Shown one piece after another: positions 25,861-34,344 of a stretch of 64,000 bases of DNA. The position numbers were made by a program, and so were the translations under genes. The notes under the pieces were generated by a model. The model was given only the letters and a program-made list of their open reading frames with translations, had not been told where the DNA came from and did no database searches. The stretch is from JAGWBD01 sp965220615. Its GTDB lineage: Bacteria > Chloroflexota > Anaerolineae > Aggregatilineales > Phototrophicaceae. Position 1 is the stretch's first letter, and the number at the start of each line of letters is the position of its first letter. The stretch lies in NCBI GenBank assembly GCA_965220615.1, contig CBDCQL010000002.1, positions 1,240,001-1,304,000 of the forward strand, given 5' to 3'.

Positions 25861-26874
25861 TCAGTCCAGCCCGCCATAACAAGCAACGAATTTGTCGACT
25901 TCGGGCATGGTGGGCATGAAATCTGCACAACCGTGCTTCGTAACCACGATGGCGCCGCAGGCATTCCCAAGGCGCGCCGAGCGGTACCAGCCCCAGTCAC
26001 GCACCAGGCCGTAGAGGAAACCCGCGCCGAAAGCATCCCCCGCGCCGAGGATGTTGTAAATCTCCACCGGGAAGCCCGGCGCTTCAATTATTTCCCCACC
26101 GCGCAGATGGATACGGGCTCCCTGGGCGCCGACCTTTTCCACGACCGCTTCCGGGCCGCTCTCAAGGATCCTGCCGATGGCAGCCAGCGTATCGCCCGTA
26201 ACCTTTGCGTCGGAGACCTGCGAGTGAGTCAACTCCATTTGTTCCACGCTGGACAGGGTAGCGGCGTTGATTTCGTCCTCAGTGCCAATCACCACGTCGA
26301 CCAGGGGCAAAGCCGAGCGCGCCACCACGCCAAAGGCGCGAATATCAAACCACTGGTCTGGCCGAAAGTCGATGTCAAAGACCACCCGGGCCCCGGACTG
26401 GCGCGCCAGGTCGGCAGCGAACATGGTGGCGCTGCGGCTGGGCTCCAGACTCAGGTTGGTGCCGGCGAACTGGAAGACCTCGCAATCGGTGACGGGCGCG
26501 GCCAGCACGTCATCTATGGTCAGGTTGATGTCTGCGCAATTGTCGCGATAGTATTGTAGGGGGAAACGATCCGGCGGCTCGATGCCCAGCAAGACGCAAC
26601 TGCTGCGCATACCGGCCTTGCGCGGAATGTACTCCGTGGGCACACCCTCCTTGCGCAAAAAGTTCAGCAGAAAATCACCGACCGGGTCTTCGCCGACCGC
26701 CGTCAGCAGCGCCGCCTTCGCGCCCAGCCGGGTGGCGCCGACGCTGATATTGGTGGGGGACCCACCGACATAGGCGGCGAAGCTGTTGATATCGACAAAC
26801 GGGCTGCCAACGTCGTTGGAGTACAGGTCGATGGAACTGCGACCCATGTGCAGGCTTTGCCAACTCTTGGCCAT
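25861..26874 (-). CDS. iolC: 5-dehydro-2-deoxygluconokinase (IolC)
   Basis: 337 residues, PfkB/ribokinase fold. N-terminal GRSSIDLYSNDVGSPF and YVGGSPTNISVG match IolC, and the catalytic anion-hole motif NILGAGDAFGAGF is near residue 285. It phosphorylates 2-deoxy-5-keto-gluconate at O6 using ATP. The protein is single-domain: it lacks the C-terminal aldolase-like domain (DUF2090) fused to IolC in some bacteria, and no iolJ aldolase lies in this operon, so the next step must be encoded elsewhere (the LacD-type aldolase at 42672 is one candidate). Confidence 0.93.
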   Translation of the reverse strand: MAKSWQSLHMGRSSIDLYSNDVGSPFVDINSFAAYVGGSPTNISVGATRLGAKAALLTAVGEDPVGDFLLNFLRKEGVPTEYIPRKAGMRSSCVLLGIEPPDRFPLQYYRDNCADINLTIDDVLAAPVTDCEVFQFAGTNLSLEPSRSATMFAADLARQSGARVVFDIDFRPDQWFDIRAFGVVARSALPLVDVVIGTEDEINAATLSSVEQMELTHSQVSDAKVTGDTLAAIGRILESGPEAVVEKVGAQGARIHLRGGEIIEAPGFPVEIYNILGAGDAFGAGFLYGLVRDWGWYRSARLGNACGAIVVTKHGCADFMPTMPEVDKFVACYGGLD

Positions 26875-26895
26875 GTCCGCTCCAAAGACCAGCGC

Positions 26896-27930
26896 TTATG
26901 CCAGGGGATTATAGAACGCGTTCTCAATCTCTTCCATGTGAACCGGTCGACCACGCTCATGTGACAGAAAAGCAGCCAGCCCCATCACAACCGGCATGCG
27001 GCCGTCGAATCCATCCACCTCGATCGGCGTGCCCTCTGTCAGGGCCCGCACGAAGGACTCCATTTCGCGGGCGAAGCTCTCCGTATAGCGCTCCATGAAG
27101 AATTCATAGGGCGGGTCGCGACGGATGCTCGTGCCGTCGCTGATCGTCACGGCGTTGTCGTATCGATTGTCGGTCTTCGCGGACCCGCCGCTGCCGAAGA
27201 CTTCCACGCGCTGGTCGTAACCGAACACCGCCTTGCGACTGTTGTCTATCATCCCCAGCACGCCGTTTTGAAAGCGCATGATGAGCAACGTGGTGTCGAG
27301 GTCACCCAGGTCGGCAAGTTCCGGCACGATGTTGATGGTGCCGGTGGCGTAAATCTCCTCGATTTCGGAGCCGATCAGATAGCGGGCCAGATCAAAGTCG
27401 TGCACGGTCATGTCCACGAAAATGCCGCCGGAATTGCGCGTGTAGGACATGGGCGCCGGGTAGGGGTCCCGGCTGATGATGTGCAGGATATGGGGGTCGC
27501 CGATTTCTCCCCCCTCAATTGCCTGGCGCACCCGCCTGTGGTTGGGATCAAAGCGGCGATTGAAGCCAACCTGCAACCTGACGCCGGCGTCTTTCACTGC
27601 CGTCAGCGCCTGGTCAATGCGCGCCATGTCCAGATCAATGGGCTTTTCGCAAAAAATGTGTTTGCCGGCGCGCGCAGCTTCCTCCATCAGGGGCGCATGG
27701 GTGTTGGTCGTGGTGCAAATGATGACAGCGTCGATCGATTCATCTTCCAGCACGTCCCGGTGATCCGTGCTGTGCCGCGGGATGCCATATTCTTTCGCAG
27801 CCTTCCCGGCCACGTCGCCGAAGGGGTCGGCGATGATCTCGACTCCGGCGTCCGGAATCCGCGTCGCCAGCGTCTTCAGATGCGTTTGGGCGATGCGCCC
27901 CGCCCCCAGCATTCCCAGCCTTACACCCAT
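26896..27930 (-). CDS. iolG: Inositol 2-dehydrogenase (IolG), Gfo/Idh/MocA family
   Basis: 344 residues: Rossmann motif GAGRIAQTH (about 8-16), the EKP motif (FCEKPIDLD, about 94-102) with the catalytic Lys, and the substrate-domain DMTVHDFDLARYL (about 174-186) with the Asp-His pair. It oxidises myo-inositol to scyllo-inosose with NAD, the entry step of the pathway. It lies directly upstream of iolC and downstream of the small membrane protein and the IolM-like dehydrogenase. Context makes inositol the likeliest substrate among the possible Gfo/Idh/MocA polyols. Confidence 0.88.
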   Translation of the reverse strand: MGVRLGMLGAGRIAQTHLKTLATRIPDAGVEIIADPFGDVAGKAAKEYGIPRHSTDHRDVLEDESIDAVIICTTTNTHAPLMEEAARAGKHIFCEKPIDLDMARIDQALTAVKDAGVRLQVGFNRRFDPNHRRVRQAIEGGEIGDPHILHIISRDPYPAPMSYTRNSGGIFVDMTVHDFDLARYLIGSEIEEIYATGTINIVPELADLGDLDTTLLIMRFQNGVLGMIDNSRKAVFGYDQRVEVFGSGGSAKTDNRYDNAVTISDGTSIRRDPPYEFFMERYTESFAREMESFVRALTEGTPIEVDGFDGRMPVVMGLAAFLSHERGRPVHMEEIENAFYNPLA

Positions 27931-27967
27931 GGCGGCACCTTCTCCATCAATACAGGCGTGTCAAGGT

Positions 27968-28210
27968 TCAGGACCCTTGCGTCAGGAGTACGCTGCCGGC
28001 GATCGACAAGGCGCCCATCACGGTGCAACCGGCCGCATAGCGCAATGCGACGCGGTCCCAGTCTGCGGGTTGCTCGGGGTTGCGCCGACGCCAGGCGCGC
28101 TCAAGACTGAGCAGGCGCCACAGGCGCTGCGGATGAAAGCGGCCCAGGTAAGCGATGCCCAGAAACAGGCAACCACCAATGAACAATATCGGGTCCGGAT
28201 TGGTGTTCAT
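27968..28210 (-). CDS. Small membrane protein, two predicted helices
   Basis: 80 residues. Two hydrophobic segments (about 8-25, ILFIGGCLFLGIAYLG, and about 57-76, AAGCTVMGALSIAGSVLL) are separated by a basic cytoplasmic-type loop rich in Arg and Trp. The ATG overlaps the stop of the upstream dehydrogenase (ATGA at 28207-28210), which argues strongly that it is a real, translationally coupled gene. It sits inside the inositol operon between the IolM-like gene and iolG. No family was recognised. Roles in transporter or enzyme membrane docking are guesses. Confidence 0.65.
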   Translation of the reverse strand: MNTNPDPILFIGGCLFLGIAYLGRFHPQRLWRLLSLERAWRRRNPEQPADWDRVALRYAAGCTVMGALSIAGSVLLTQGS

Positions 28211-29364
28211 CCCGGCAACAGGATGATCTTGGCATCTTCGCGGCTTTCCAGACGCCGGAAGGCGGCTACAGCGTCATCCAGCGGCAGCCGTTCGCTGACC
28301 ATCACCCGCATATCAATGCGCCCGGCGGTCATTAGCCGTATCACGTTCTGAAATACCCCCTTGCCGGCATGGCCCAGCGAACCGGCCAGTTGAACGCCGC
28401 GTTGCTTGTAGGTCACGATGGGCAGCAGGGGTCGTTCTCCGCCCATGCCGATATCGATGATTGTTGCATTGACCGCCAGGCAGGATTCAAGAGGTTGCAG
28501 CGTCCTGTCCGCGTAACCGGCGCACTCGACTACGTAGTCTACGCCCCGGCCACCAGTCAATGCCAGCAATGATTCATTCAGGTCCACTGCTGCAGGGTCC
28601 AATGCACTGGACGCCCCCATGCGCATGGCGATCGCCCGGCGACTGGCGGAAGGATCTATGACGATCACCTGACAGGCCCCGGCGGCGATGGCCAGCGCTT
28701 CCGCGGCCAGGCCGATGGGCCCGGCCCCAAAAATGACCACGTGATGCCCTGGCAGCCAGGTGCCGCTGCGGTTGAACAGGCCCTGGTAGGAAACGCCGGT
28801 GGGTTCCACCATGGCGCCCATGACCAGCGCTTCCTCTTCACTTCCGAGCGCGTCGGCCAGCTCATCCAGCTTCCAGCAGTAGCGTTCGCGCACGGCAATG
28901 TACTCCGCCATGGCACCGGGAATGGTGAAGCCAATCTCTCCCATGTATTCGCAGTGGTTGACGAAGCCCTTGCGACAGGAGATGCACTCGCCACACCATT
29001 GAATCTCCTCCACGGCCACCAGATCGCCGACGCGCAGTTCGCGCACGTCCACTCCGGTCTCCACCACTCGTCCCGCAAACTCGTGACCCAGAATGTTGGG
29101 AGCAGTGGCATACCCCGGGTAAATCATGTAGCCGTCGCTGTCGGCTTCGTACATATGCATGTCCGAGCCGCAAATGCCGACCGCGGCCACCTGCACCCGC
29201 ACCTTGTCCGGTTCCAGTCCGGGCTCGGAAACCTGACCCAGGGCAATGCGCGGGTTGCGCCATACCATGTTGGCATTGCGAATGTTGCGCGTCTCGAGTT
29301 CACGCTCGCCAGGCACGTATTCCGGTCGCGGCGCCCAGTCCGCGTGGAGTGTCAGGGCTTGCAT
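28207..29364 (-). CDS. Zinc-dependent dehydrogenase, scyllo-inosose 3-dehydrogenase (IolM)-like
   Basis: 385 residues, medium-chain zinc alcohol dehydrogenase. Catalytic zinc ligands are Cys in GICGSDMHM and His in LGHEFAGRV. The structural zinc uses four Cys in WCGECISCRKGFVNHC. The NAD fold shows GAGPIGLAA. The N-terminus (LHADWAPRPEY...NMVWRNPRI) and the YPGYATAPNILGHEF segment resemble, from memory, the Thermotoga maritima scyllo-inosose 3-dehydrogenase, including its extended N-terminus. Its place upstream of iolG in an inositol operon supports oxidation of an inosose. Other polyol dehydrogenation remains possible. Confidence 0.82.
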   Translation of the reverse strand: MQALTLHADWAPRPEYVPGERELETRNIRNANMVWRNPRIALGQVSEPGLEPDKVRVQVAAVGICGSDMHMYEADSDGYMIYPGYATAPNILGHEFAGRVVETGVDVRELRVGDLVAVEEIQWCGECISCRKGFVNHCEYMGEIGFTIPGAMAEYIAVRERYCWKLDELADALGSEEEALVMGAMVEPTGVSYQGLFNRSGTWLPGHHVVIFGAGPIGLAAEALAIAAGACQVIVIDPSASRRAIAMRMGASSALDPAAVDLNESLLALTGGRGVDYVVECAGYADRTLQPLESCLAVNATIIDIGMGGERPLLPIVTYKQRGVQLAGSLGHAGKGVFQNVIRLMTAGRIDMRVMVSERLPLDDAVAAFRRLESREDAKIILLPG

Positions 29365-29367
29365 GGT

Positions 29368-30339
29368 TCAGGTCCCCTGTCCGTCATGAAAGGAGTCCCA
29401 TTCCTGTCGGAAAGTCGCCGTCCCCTCAGCGACGTCCATCGCCCTACGACCCAGAACTGCGCTGGAATGTTCGACGCTGGCGCAGCTGCGGTAAGGAATC
29501 CGTATGCCGGCATGAATCTCAAGTGTCTTCGGGTCTGTAGGGACAGCGGCGACCAGACCGCTGTCCGCATCAAAGGCGTCAGCGACCGCGCGCGCGAAAT
29601 CCAGGCGACCGATCGACTCGCTGCCGAAACAGTGAAAGATGCCCCTGGCATCGCTACGGCCCAGGCGCAGCAACATGTCGGCGCAGTCGGAAGCCAGTGT
29701 GGGATGCGCCTGCAGGTTGGTGTTGGGCCCGGTCCAGATCTCGGCCATGCGCCCGCGCGTGACCTGGTCGGCGACGAAGACGCCCATCTCGAAGCCCAGC
29801 GACTGTTCCCTGCGCAACATGGCGGGCACGGCATAATTGAGCCCGTAGACACCGGCGAGGCGCCCCACGCCGTAATTGAGATCGTCCATCGCGCCCAGCG
29901 CCTGTTCGCAGACGGCCTTCATGATGCCGTAGTAGTTCACCGGTAGTGGAGGTGAAGACTCCGTCACCAGCGGCACCATTCCGTCGAAGACCCAGTCGGT
30001 GGAGACAAAAACGAATCGGGAATTAATCTCCCGGCAGACCCTGGCAAAGGCCAGGGTCGAGTCGACCATGATGGCCCAGGCCAACTCGCGATTGTTGCGC
30101 ATCCACACCTGATCGACCGAGGCTGCCGTGTGGATGACGACGTCCGGCCGGTACCTCAAGATTGAGCGGCGTATGGCCCCGGCATCGCTGATGTCCAGCG
30201 GGTCAAGCTCATAGTCCACCTTCCATTCAGGCTCCGGGCCGAATTGCGAGGCAATGACTTCAACGTTATTCTGCGCCCGGGCGAGACGGATGAGGTTACT
30301 GCCCACCAGTCCGGTACCGCCGGTAACGTAGAGCTTCAT
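29368..30339 (-). CDS. RmlD-like sugar reductase/epimerase (extended SDR)
   Basis: 323 residues of the extended short-chain dehydrogenase family closest to dTDP-4-dehydrorhamnose reductase. It has the NAD(P) motif GGTGLVGSN (7-15), HTAASVDQVW, FVSTDWVFDG and the active-site Tyr-Lys in YYGIMK (about 136-141). It heads the inositol operon on the minus strand and starts 38 bases from the divergent aldolase-family gene at 30378. No nucleotide-sugar genes are nearby, so reduction of a free or phosphorylated keto sugar is as plausible as a rhamnose role. Confidence 0.82.
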   Translation of the reverse strand: MKLYVTGGTGLVGSNLIRLARAQNNVEVIASQFGPEPEWKVDYELDPLDISDAGAIRRSILRYRPDVVIHTAASVDQVWMRNNRELAWAIMVDSTLAFARVCREINSRFVFVSTDWVFDGMVPLVTESSPPLPVNYYGIMKAVCEQALGAMDDLNYGVGRLAGVYGLNYAVPAMLRREQSLGFEMGVFVADQVTRGRMAEIWTGPNTNLQAHPTLASDCADMLLRLGRSDARGIFHCFGSESIGRLDFARAVADAFDADSGLVAAVPTDPKTLEIHAGIRIPYRSCASVEHSSAVLGRRAMDVAEGTATFRQEWDSFHDGQGT

Positions 30340-30377
30340 TCTTGTCCCTGCTGAAACATGCAGTCGCGGAGTATACC

Positions 30378-31298
30378 ATGCTGGAAGGCATCATCCCCAT
30401 CGTGTTCGTCCCCTTTGATGAACAGGGCGACATCGACGAAAAGGGGCTGCAACGCGTCGTCCGCTTCGAGTTGGACGGCGCTGCAGACGGCATAGGCATC
30501 AACGGCTTCGCCAGCGAGGCCTACAAGCTGACCGACGACGAACGGCGTCGCACCGTGGAGATAGTCGCCGGCGAAGTGGCCGGCAGCGTGCCCCTGGTGA
30601 TCGGCATCGCGCCCGGCAGTACGGAAGCCGCCATCCGGCAGGCGCGAGAGTTCGCGCGCTGGCATCCGGCAGCCCTGATGACGCTGCCTCCGGCGACCAT
30701 GAAAGTCTCCCCGGCCGCGCTGGTCAATCATTATGTCGATCTTGGCCATGCGGCGGACGCGCCCCTGATGGTGCAACAGTCGCCTCACATCCAGGGCTAT
30801 GCCGGCACAGGCCTTGAAACCTCCGCGCTGGCGGGAATTGCAGGGCGGGCGGCCAACGTACGCTACTTCAAAATCGAAGGTCCCGGCGCGGCGGCACGCA
30901 TTGCCGACCTCAAGACACACATCGACGGCGACAGGATCCATTTGTTTGGTGGGGGCGGCGGCATTACCCTGCCGGACGAACTTCGCTCCGGATCTTCGGG
31001 TCTCATTCCGGGAGTCGGTTTCAATGAATATTTTTGCCGCGCCTGGCCGCTCTGGCGTTCGGGCCGCCAGGAGCAGGCGCTCGCCGTTCTTAACGAAATC
31101 CAGCCCCTGGTCGCTGCCGTGTCCGGCCCCGGCCATGAATTCTCCCTGCACGCCAGAAAGCACCTGATGCAGCGCGCCGGATACATTGAGCACGCCTTCG
31201 TGCGACGGCCGAGCGTGGCGGTCACTCGTCAGCAACTGGCAGGGCTGAACAAAATTGTGGATGCCCTGGACCTGCGCATCTCCTGCCAGAGCAGTTGA
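30378..31298 (+). CDS. Dihydrodipicolinate synthase (DapA) family protein
   Basis: 306 residues, TIM-barrel class I aldolase/lyase family. The start is ATG 30378, and an upstream extension would leave almost no divergent promoter. The Schiff-base Lys is in YFKIEG (Lys165). The conserved Tyr of the family (in YN-x-P motifs) is replaced by Gln: the segment reads VQQSPH (about 132-137). The GTTGE-type substrate loop is GFASEAY. Members include keto-deoxy sugar acid aldolases and dehydratases, and this is unlikely to make dihydrodipicolinate. It is followed 56 bases later by a Gfo/Idh/MocA dehydrogenase. Confidence 0.85.
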   Translation: MLEGIIPIVFVPFDEQGDIDEKGLQRVVRFELDGAADGIGINGFASEAYKLTDDERRRTVEIVAGEVAGSVPLVIGIAPGSTEAAIRQAREFARWHPAALMTLPPATMKVSPAALVNHYVDLGHAADAPLMVQQSPHIQGYAGTGLETSALAGIAGRAANVRYFKIEGPGAAARIADLKTHIDGDRIHLFGGGGGITLPDELRSGSSGLIPGVGFNEYFCRAWPLWRSGRQEQALAVLNEIQPLVAAVSGPGHEFSLHARKHLMQRAGYIEHAFVRRPSVAVTRQQLAGLNKIVDALDLRISCQSS

Positions 31299-31354
31299 CA
31301 GGCTGCTGAAGACCAGGCAGGATGACGCGCGGCATCCCTGACCAGGAGGACAGC

Positions 31355-32530
31355 ATGGCCGAACCCCTGCGAGTTGGCCTGATTGGTTGTGGCAATGTGG
31401 TCGAGTATGGCCATCGGCCGGCGCTGAACGCCCTCAGGGCCAGCGCTGAGGTTGAACTGGTCGCCGTGGCTGACGTGACCCCCGCACGTCTTGAGATAGC
31501 GCGCCAATGGTTCAGTCTGCACCGACCGACGCTTTACCAGGACTATCGCGACATTCTGGCACGTGACGACGTCGAGGCGATTGTCATCACCGTGCCGCAG
31601 CAATTCCGGCGACAGATCGTGCTGGACGCATTCGCCAGCGGCGTTCACGTCCTCAGCGAAAAGCCTGTCGCCACCGTGCCGGCCGTGGCGCATGAACTGG
31701 TGTCGGCCGCTGACTCGGCCGGATGCGTCCTGGGGATGGTCCACAATTACCACTACCTGCCGGAATACAGCAAGCTACATGAACTGGTGAAGCAAGGGCT
31801 GGTCGGTGATTTGCGCGTACTGACCATGCACTACCTCGGCGTCATTGACAGGCCCGGCGCCGCCGAGTATCAGGGCGACTGGCGTCATACCATGGCTGCC
31901 GGCGGCGGCATTTTGATGGACATGATCCACGCCGTGTATCTGGCAGAGTGGTTTTTCGGTGCGCCCGCGGAGCAGATCATTGCCTTTGTCGACGCACCCA
32001 CCTACGCCAGTCGCGAGCCTGAAGTCGAGGACCTGGCCCTGGCCCAGGTGGCCTACCCCGGCGGCTATGCGGCGCTCCATCATGGCTGGGGCGTGGGCGT
32101 CGGCGGTGTCGACCTCAGTGGCAGTGAAGGCTACCTGCGCATGCGCTACCGGGATGGTCAGACCAGTGGCTTCAACCAGGCATCCGAGATCTTCGGCGTA
32201 CGCGACTGGGTGCGCAGCAACTATCAGGCCGATAACCTGGAGACGCACGCCGACAACATCGCGAATTCTTTCACCCGACTCTGGTCGGCATTTGCCAGCG
32301 CAGTCCGCGAGGATACTCCACTGATCGCCAATGGCAGGGTCGGCGCCCGGGCCCTGGAGGTCGCCCTCGCTGCCTACCTGTCCGGCGTTACGGGACGGGT
32401 CGTGGAGTTGCCGCTTGAGGAAGACCACCCGGTCTTCCTCAAGGGAATCGCCGGCCTGGCGCGCAGCGAGGTCTGGCCGCAGGGCCGCACCGTCCGCAGC
32501 GGCATCTTTGGCCTGCGGGGTCGCGGCTAG
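31355..32530 (+). CDS. Gfo/Idh/MocA family oxidoreductase
   Basis: 391 residues from ATG 31355, five bases after AGGAGG. Rossmann motif GLIGCGNVVEYGH, EKP motif (LSEKPVAT, about 96-103) and C-terminal substrate domain with GGGILMDMIHAVYLAEWF are all present. It oxidises or reduces a sugar or polyol with NAD(P). It is slightly longer than usual. It pairs with the DapA-family gene before it, which suggests sugar-acid catabolism. Its stop shares CTAG with the convergent lipoprotein gene. Confidence 0.9.
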   Translation: MAEPLRVGLIGCGNVVEYGHRPALNALRASAEVELVAVADVTPARLEIARQWFSLHRPTLYQDYRDILARDDVEAIVITVPQQFRRQIVLDAFASGVHVLSEKPVATVPAVAHELVSAADSAGCVLGMVHNYHYLPEYSKLHELVKQGLVGDLRVLTMHYLGVIDRPGAAEYQGDWRHTMAAGGGILMDMIHAVYLAEWFFGAPAEQIIAFVDAPTYASREPEVEDLALAQVAYPGGYAALHHGWGVGVGGVDLSGSEGYLRMRYRDGQTSGFNQASEIFGVRDWVRSNYQADNLETHADNIANSFTRLWSAFASAVREDTPLIANGRVGARALEVALAAYLSGVTGRVVELPLEEDHPVFLKGIAGLARSEVWPQGRTVRSGIFGLRGRG

Positions 32531-33528
32531 ATGGAAGCGAGCGCGTTTAGCGTCTCCGCCAGAATGTGGGCAACTTCCAGACCCCCGGACGGGCTGTCGC
32601 AGACGAGCGCAACGTACTGCTCGCCAATGGACAGGGTGACCGAACCAGGGATCTTACCGTCGTCCGCCTCGACCGGGTTGTAGGCCAGCGCTGCGTCCTG
32701 CGAATCAAACAACGCCATGTACAGCGTTACCCTCAGGTCACCCGCCCGCCAGGGCATGCTGACGGCCTGACCATCAGCGACGTTCAGCAGCGATCGCGCT
32801 CCCCGTTCCCAGGAGACGTCGCCCGCCATGACCTGGTCCGGCAGGGAATCCAGCAGCAGGGACATCGTCAGATCGACGACTTCACCGGCTTCAGCAGCGG
32901 CCGCCACACTCGTCAGCGTTTCCTCGACAATCCGGATCGCCTGGCGCGAAAGGGATGGCAAGGGGTTCCCGGCCGTCCCCGAAAACTGTTCGATCCCAAC
33001 CTCGATGAAATAGTTGTCGATGGAAAAGATCGCGTTCGAACCGTAAAGGCCCGTGCCGAACAGGTTGGGCATCGGGAAATCCTCGTTCGATTTCCCGTTT
33101 TCGAGGACGGTGCGCAAGTCTTTGACAAAGTCATAGTAGACCAGCGCATCTTCCTGGCTATCGAAAACGCCGAACGTGAAGCTGGCCTTGCCGCCCTGCC
33201 GTTCGATCAGGTACAGACGTTTGGCGATGCCGTTCCTGACGTTTCTCACCTTGCTGACGTCGCGTTCCGGGTCGCGCCGCCACTGAATTCCGCCTGCAGC
33301 AACCGGCTCGGGCACGTTTTGGAGAAAAACGTCGACCAGTGGTGTTTCCACAACCTCAGTGGGAGCCGGCGTGGGCGTCTGCGTTGGCGTCGATTCGGGC
33401 GTTGGCGTCACAGTTGGAACAGGCGTGGGCGTCGCCGTCGGAGTCACATCCAGGTCAGCCGGTGCGCAGGCCGAAAGCAGGACGGCCAGCAAAGCGGCAA
33501 GCAGTAGGGGACGCTGAAAGGTCTGCAT
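32527..33528 (-). CDS. Predicted lipoprotein of unknown function
   Basis: 333 residues. A lipoprotein signal peptide ends in LLSAC with the lipidated Cys at residue 21. A Thr/Pro-rich linker (about 28-60, repeated PTxTPTP) tethers a globular extracytoplasmic domain with two similar halves, each holding a FDSQ-A-L-Y motif (FDSQEDALVYYD and FDSQDAALAY). The repeat of this motif suggests an internally duplicated fold. It lies three bases from the ABC transporter ATPase gene downstream on the same strand order but begins the minus-strand run's 3' end, so it may be co-transcribed with the importer. No family recognised. Confidence 0.75.
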   Translation of the reverse strand: MQTFQRPLLLAALLAVLLSACAPADLDVTPTATPTPVPTVTPTPESTPTQTPTPAPTEVVETPLVDVFLQNVPEPVAAGGIQWRRDPERDVSKVRNVRNGIAKRLYLIERQGGKASFTFGVFDSQEDALVYYDFVKDLRTVLENGKSNEDFPMPNLFGTGLYGSNAIFSIDNYFIEVGIEQFSGTAGNPLPSLSRQAIRIVEETLTSVAAAAEAGEVVDLTMSLLLDSLPDQVMAGDVSWERGARSLLNVADGQAVSMPWRAGDLRVTLYMALFDSQDAALAYNPVEADDGKIPGSVTLSIGEQYVALVCDSPSGGLEVAHILAETLNALASI

Positions 33529-33530
33529 GT

Positions 33531-34334
33531 CTAGTCATCCACCGCTTCAGGGTCGAATAGGCGCAGTCGCTCCGGCACGACGCCGGACATGACCATCGTC
33601 GCCACTTCTTCCTCACTGACTTCTTCCTTGGTGAAGTCGCCCAGTTTACGCCCGCGACTGATGATCGTGAAGCGATCGGCGACGGCATGCACCTGACTGA
33701 TGTTGTGCGTGATGAAAATCACGCTCATGCCACGCTCCTTGGCGGCATAGGTGTATTCCAGTACCTTGCGCGTCTCACCCACCGAAAGCGCCGAGGTCGG
33801 CTCATCCAGAATCAGGAGCTTTTTGCCAAAGTAGACCGCGCGCCCGATGGCGATCGATTGACGCTCGCCGCCCGACATACTGCCCACGACCTCATTGGCG
33901 TCACGGATGTGGATGCCGACGTCTTCCAGGGCGGCGGCGGCCTCGACTGCCATTTGCTCCTGGTCCATCAGCTTGATCGGCCCGAAATTGCGCGTCGGTT
34001 CCTGCCCCAGCCAGAAGTTGCGCGCGATGCTCATCAGCGGCACCAGCGCCAGGTCCTGATAGACCGTCTCGATCCCCAGTTCGCGGGCGCGATGCGGCGA
34101 GTCGATGTACACCGATTCGCCCTCAAACACGATTTCTCCGCTGGTGGGCGTGTGAAAACCGGTCAGCACCTTGATCAGTGTGGATTTGCCGGCGCCATTA
34201 TCGCCCAGCAACCCGACAATCTCCTGACGGTCCACGTGGAAATCGATGCCACGCAGGGCGCGAACACTGCCGAAGTATTTGTGGATATCCCGCATCTCCA
34301 ACAGGTTGTCCCCGTTGTTCTGCATGCTGTTCAT
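33531..34334 (-). CDS. Sugar ABC transporter ATP-binding protein
   Basis: 267 residues, a single ABC ATPase domain as in FrcA-type sugar importers. Walker A GDNGAGKST (about 38-46), signature MSGGERQ (about 148-154) and Walker B LLILDEPTSALSVGE (about 172-186), with the H-loop ITHN, are complete. It couples ATP hydrolysis to the permease at 34345, whose stop is ten bases upstream of this start. An ATG at 34334 is chosen, behind a GAGGG-like site. With the binding protein at 36281 the set is a ribose/inositol-class importer. Confidence 0.92.
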   Translation of the reverse strand: MNSMQNNGDNLLEMRDIHKYFGSVRALRGIDFHVDRQEIVGLLGDNGAGKSTLIKVLTGFHTPTSGEIVFEGESVYIDSPHRARELGIETVYQDLALVPLMSIARNFWLGQEPTRNFGPIKLMDQEQMAVEAAAALEDVGIHIRDANEVVGSMSGGERQSIAIGRAVYFGKKLLILDEPTSALSVGETRKVLEYTYAAKERGMSVIFITHNISQVHAVADRFTIISRGRKLGDFTKEEVSEEEVATMVMSGVVPERLRLFDPEAVDD

Positions 34335-34344
34335 GTCAATACCC

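Noticed and set aside
25845..26087. In-frame upstream extension of iolB
   Set aside because: It overlaps iolC, while AGGAGG right before the GTG at 25844 marks the real start.
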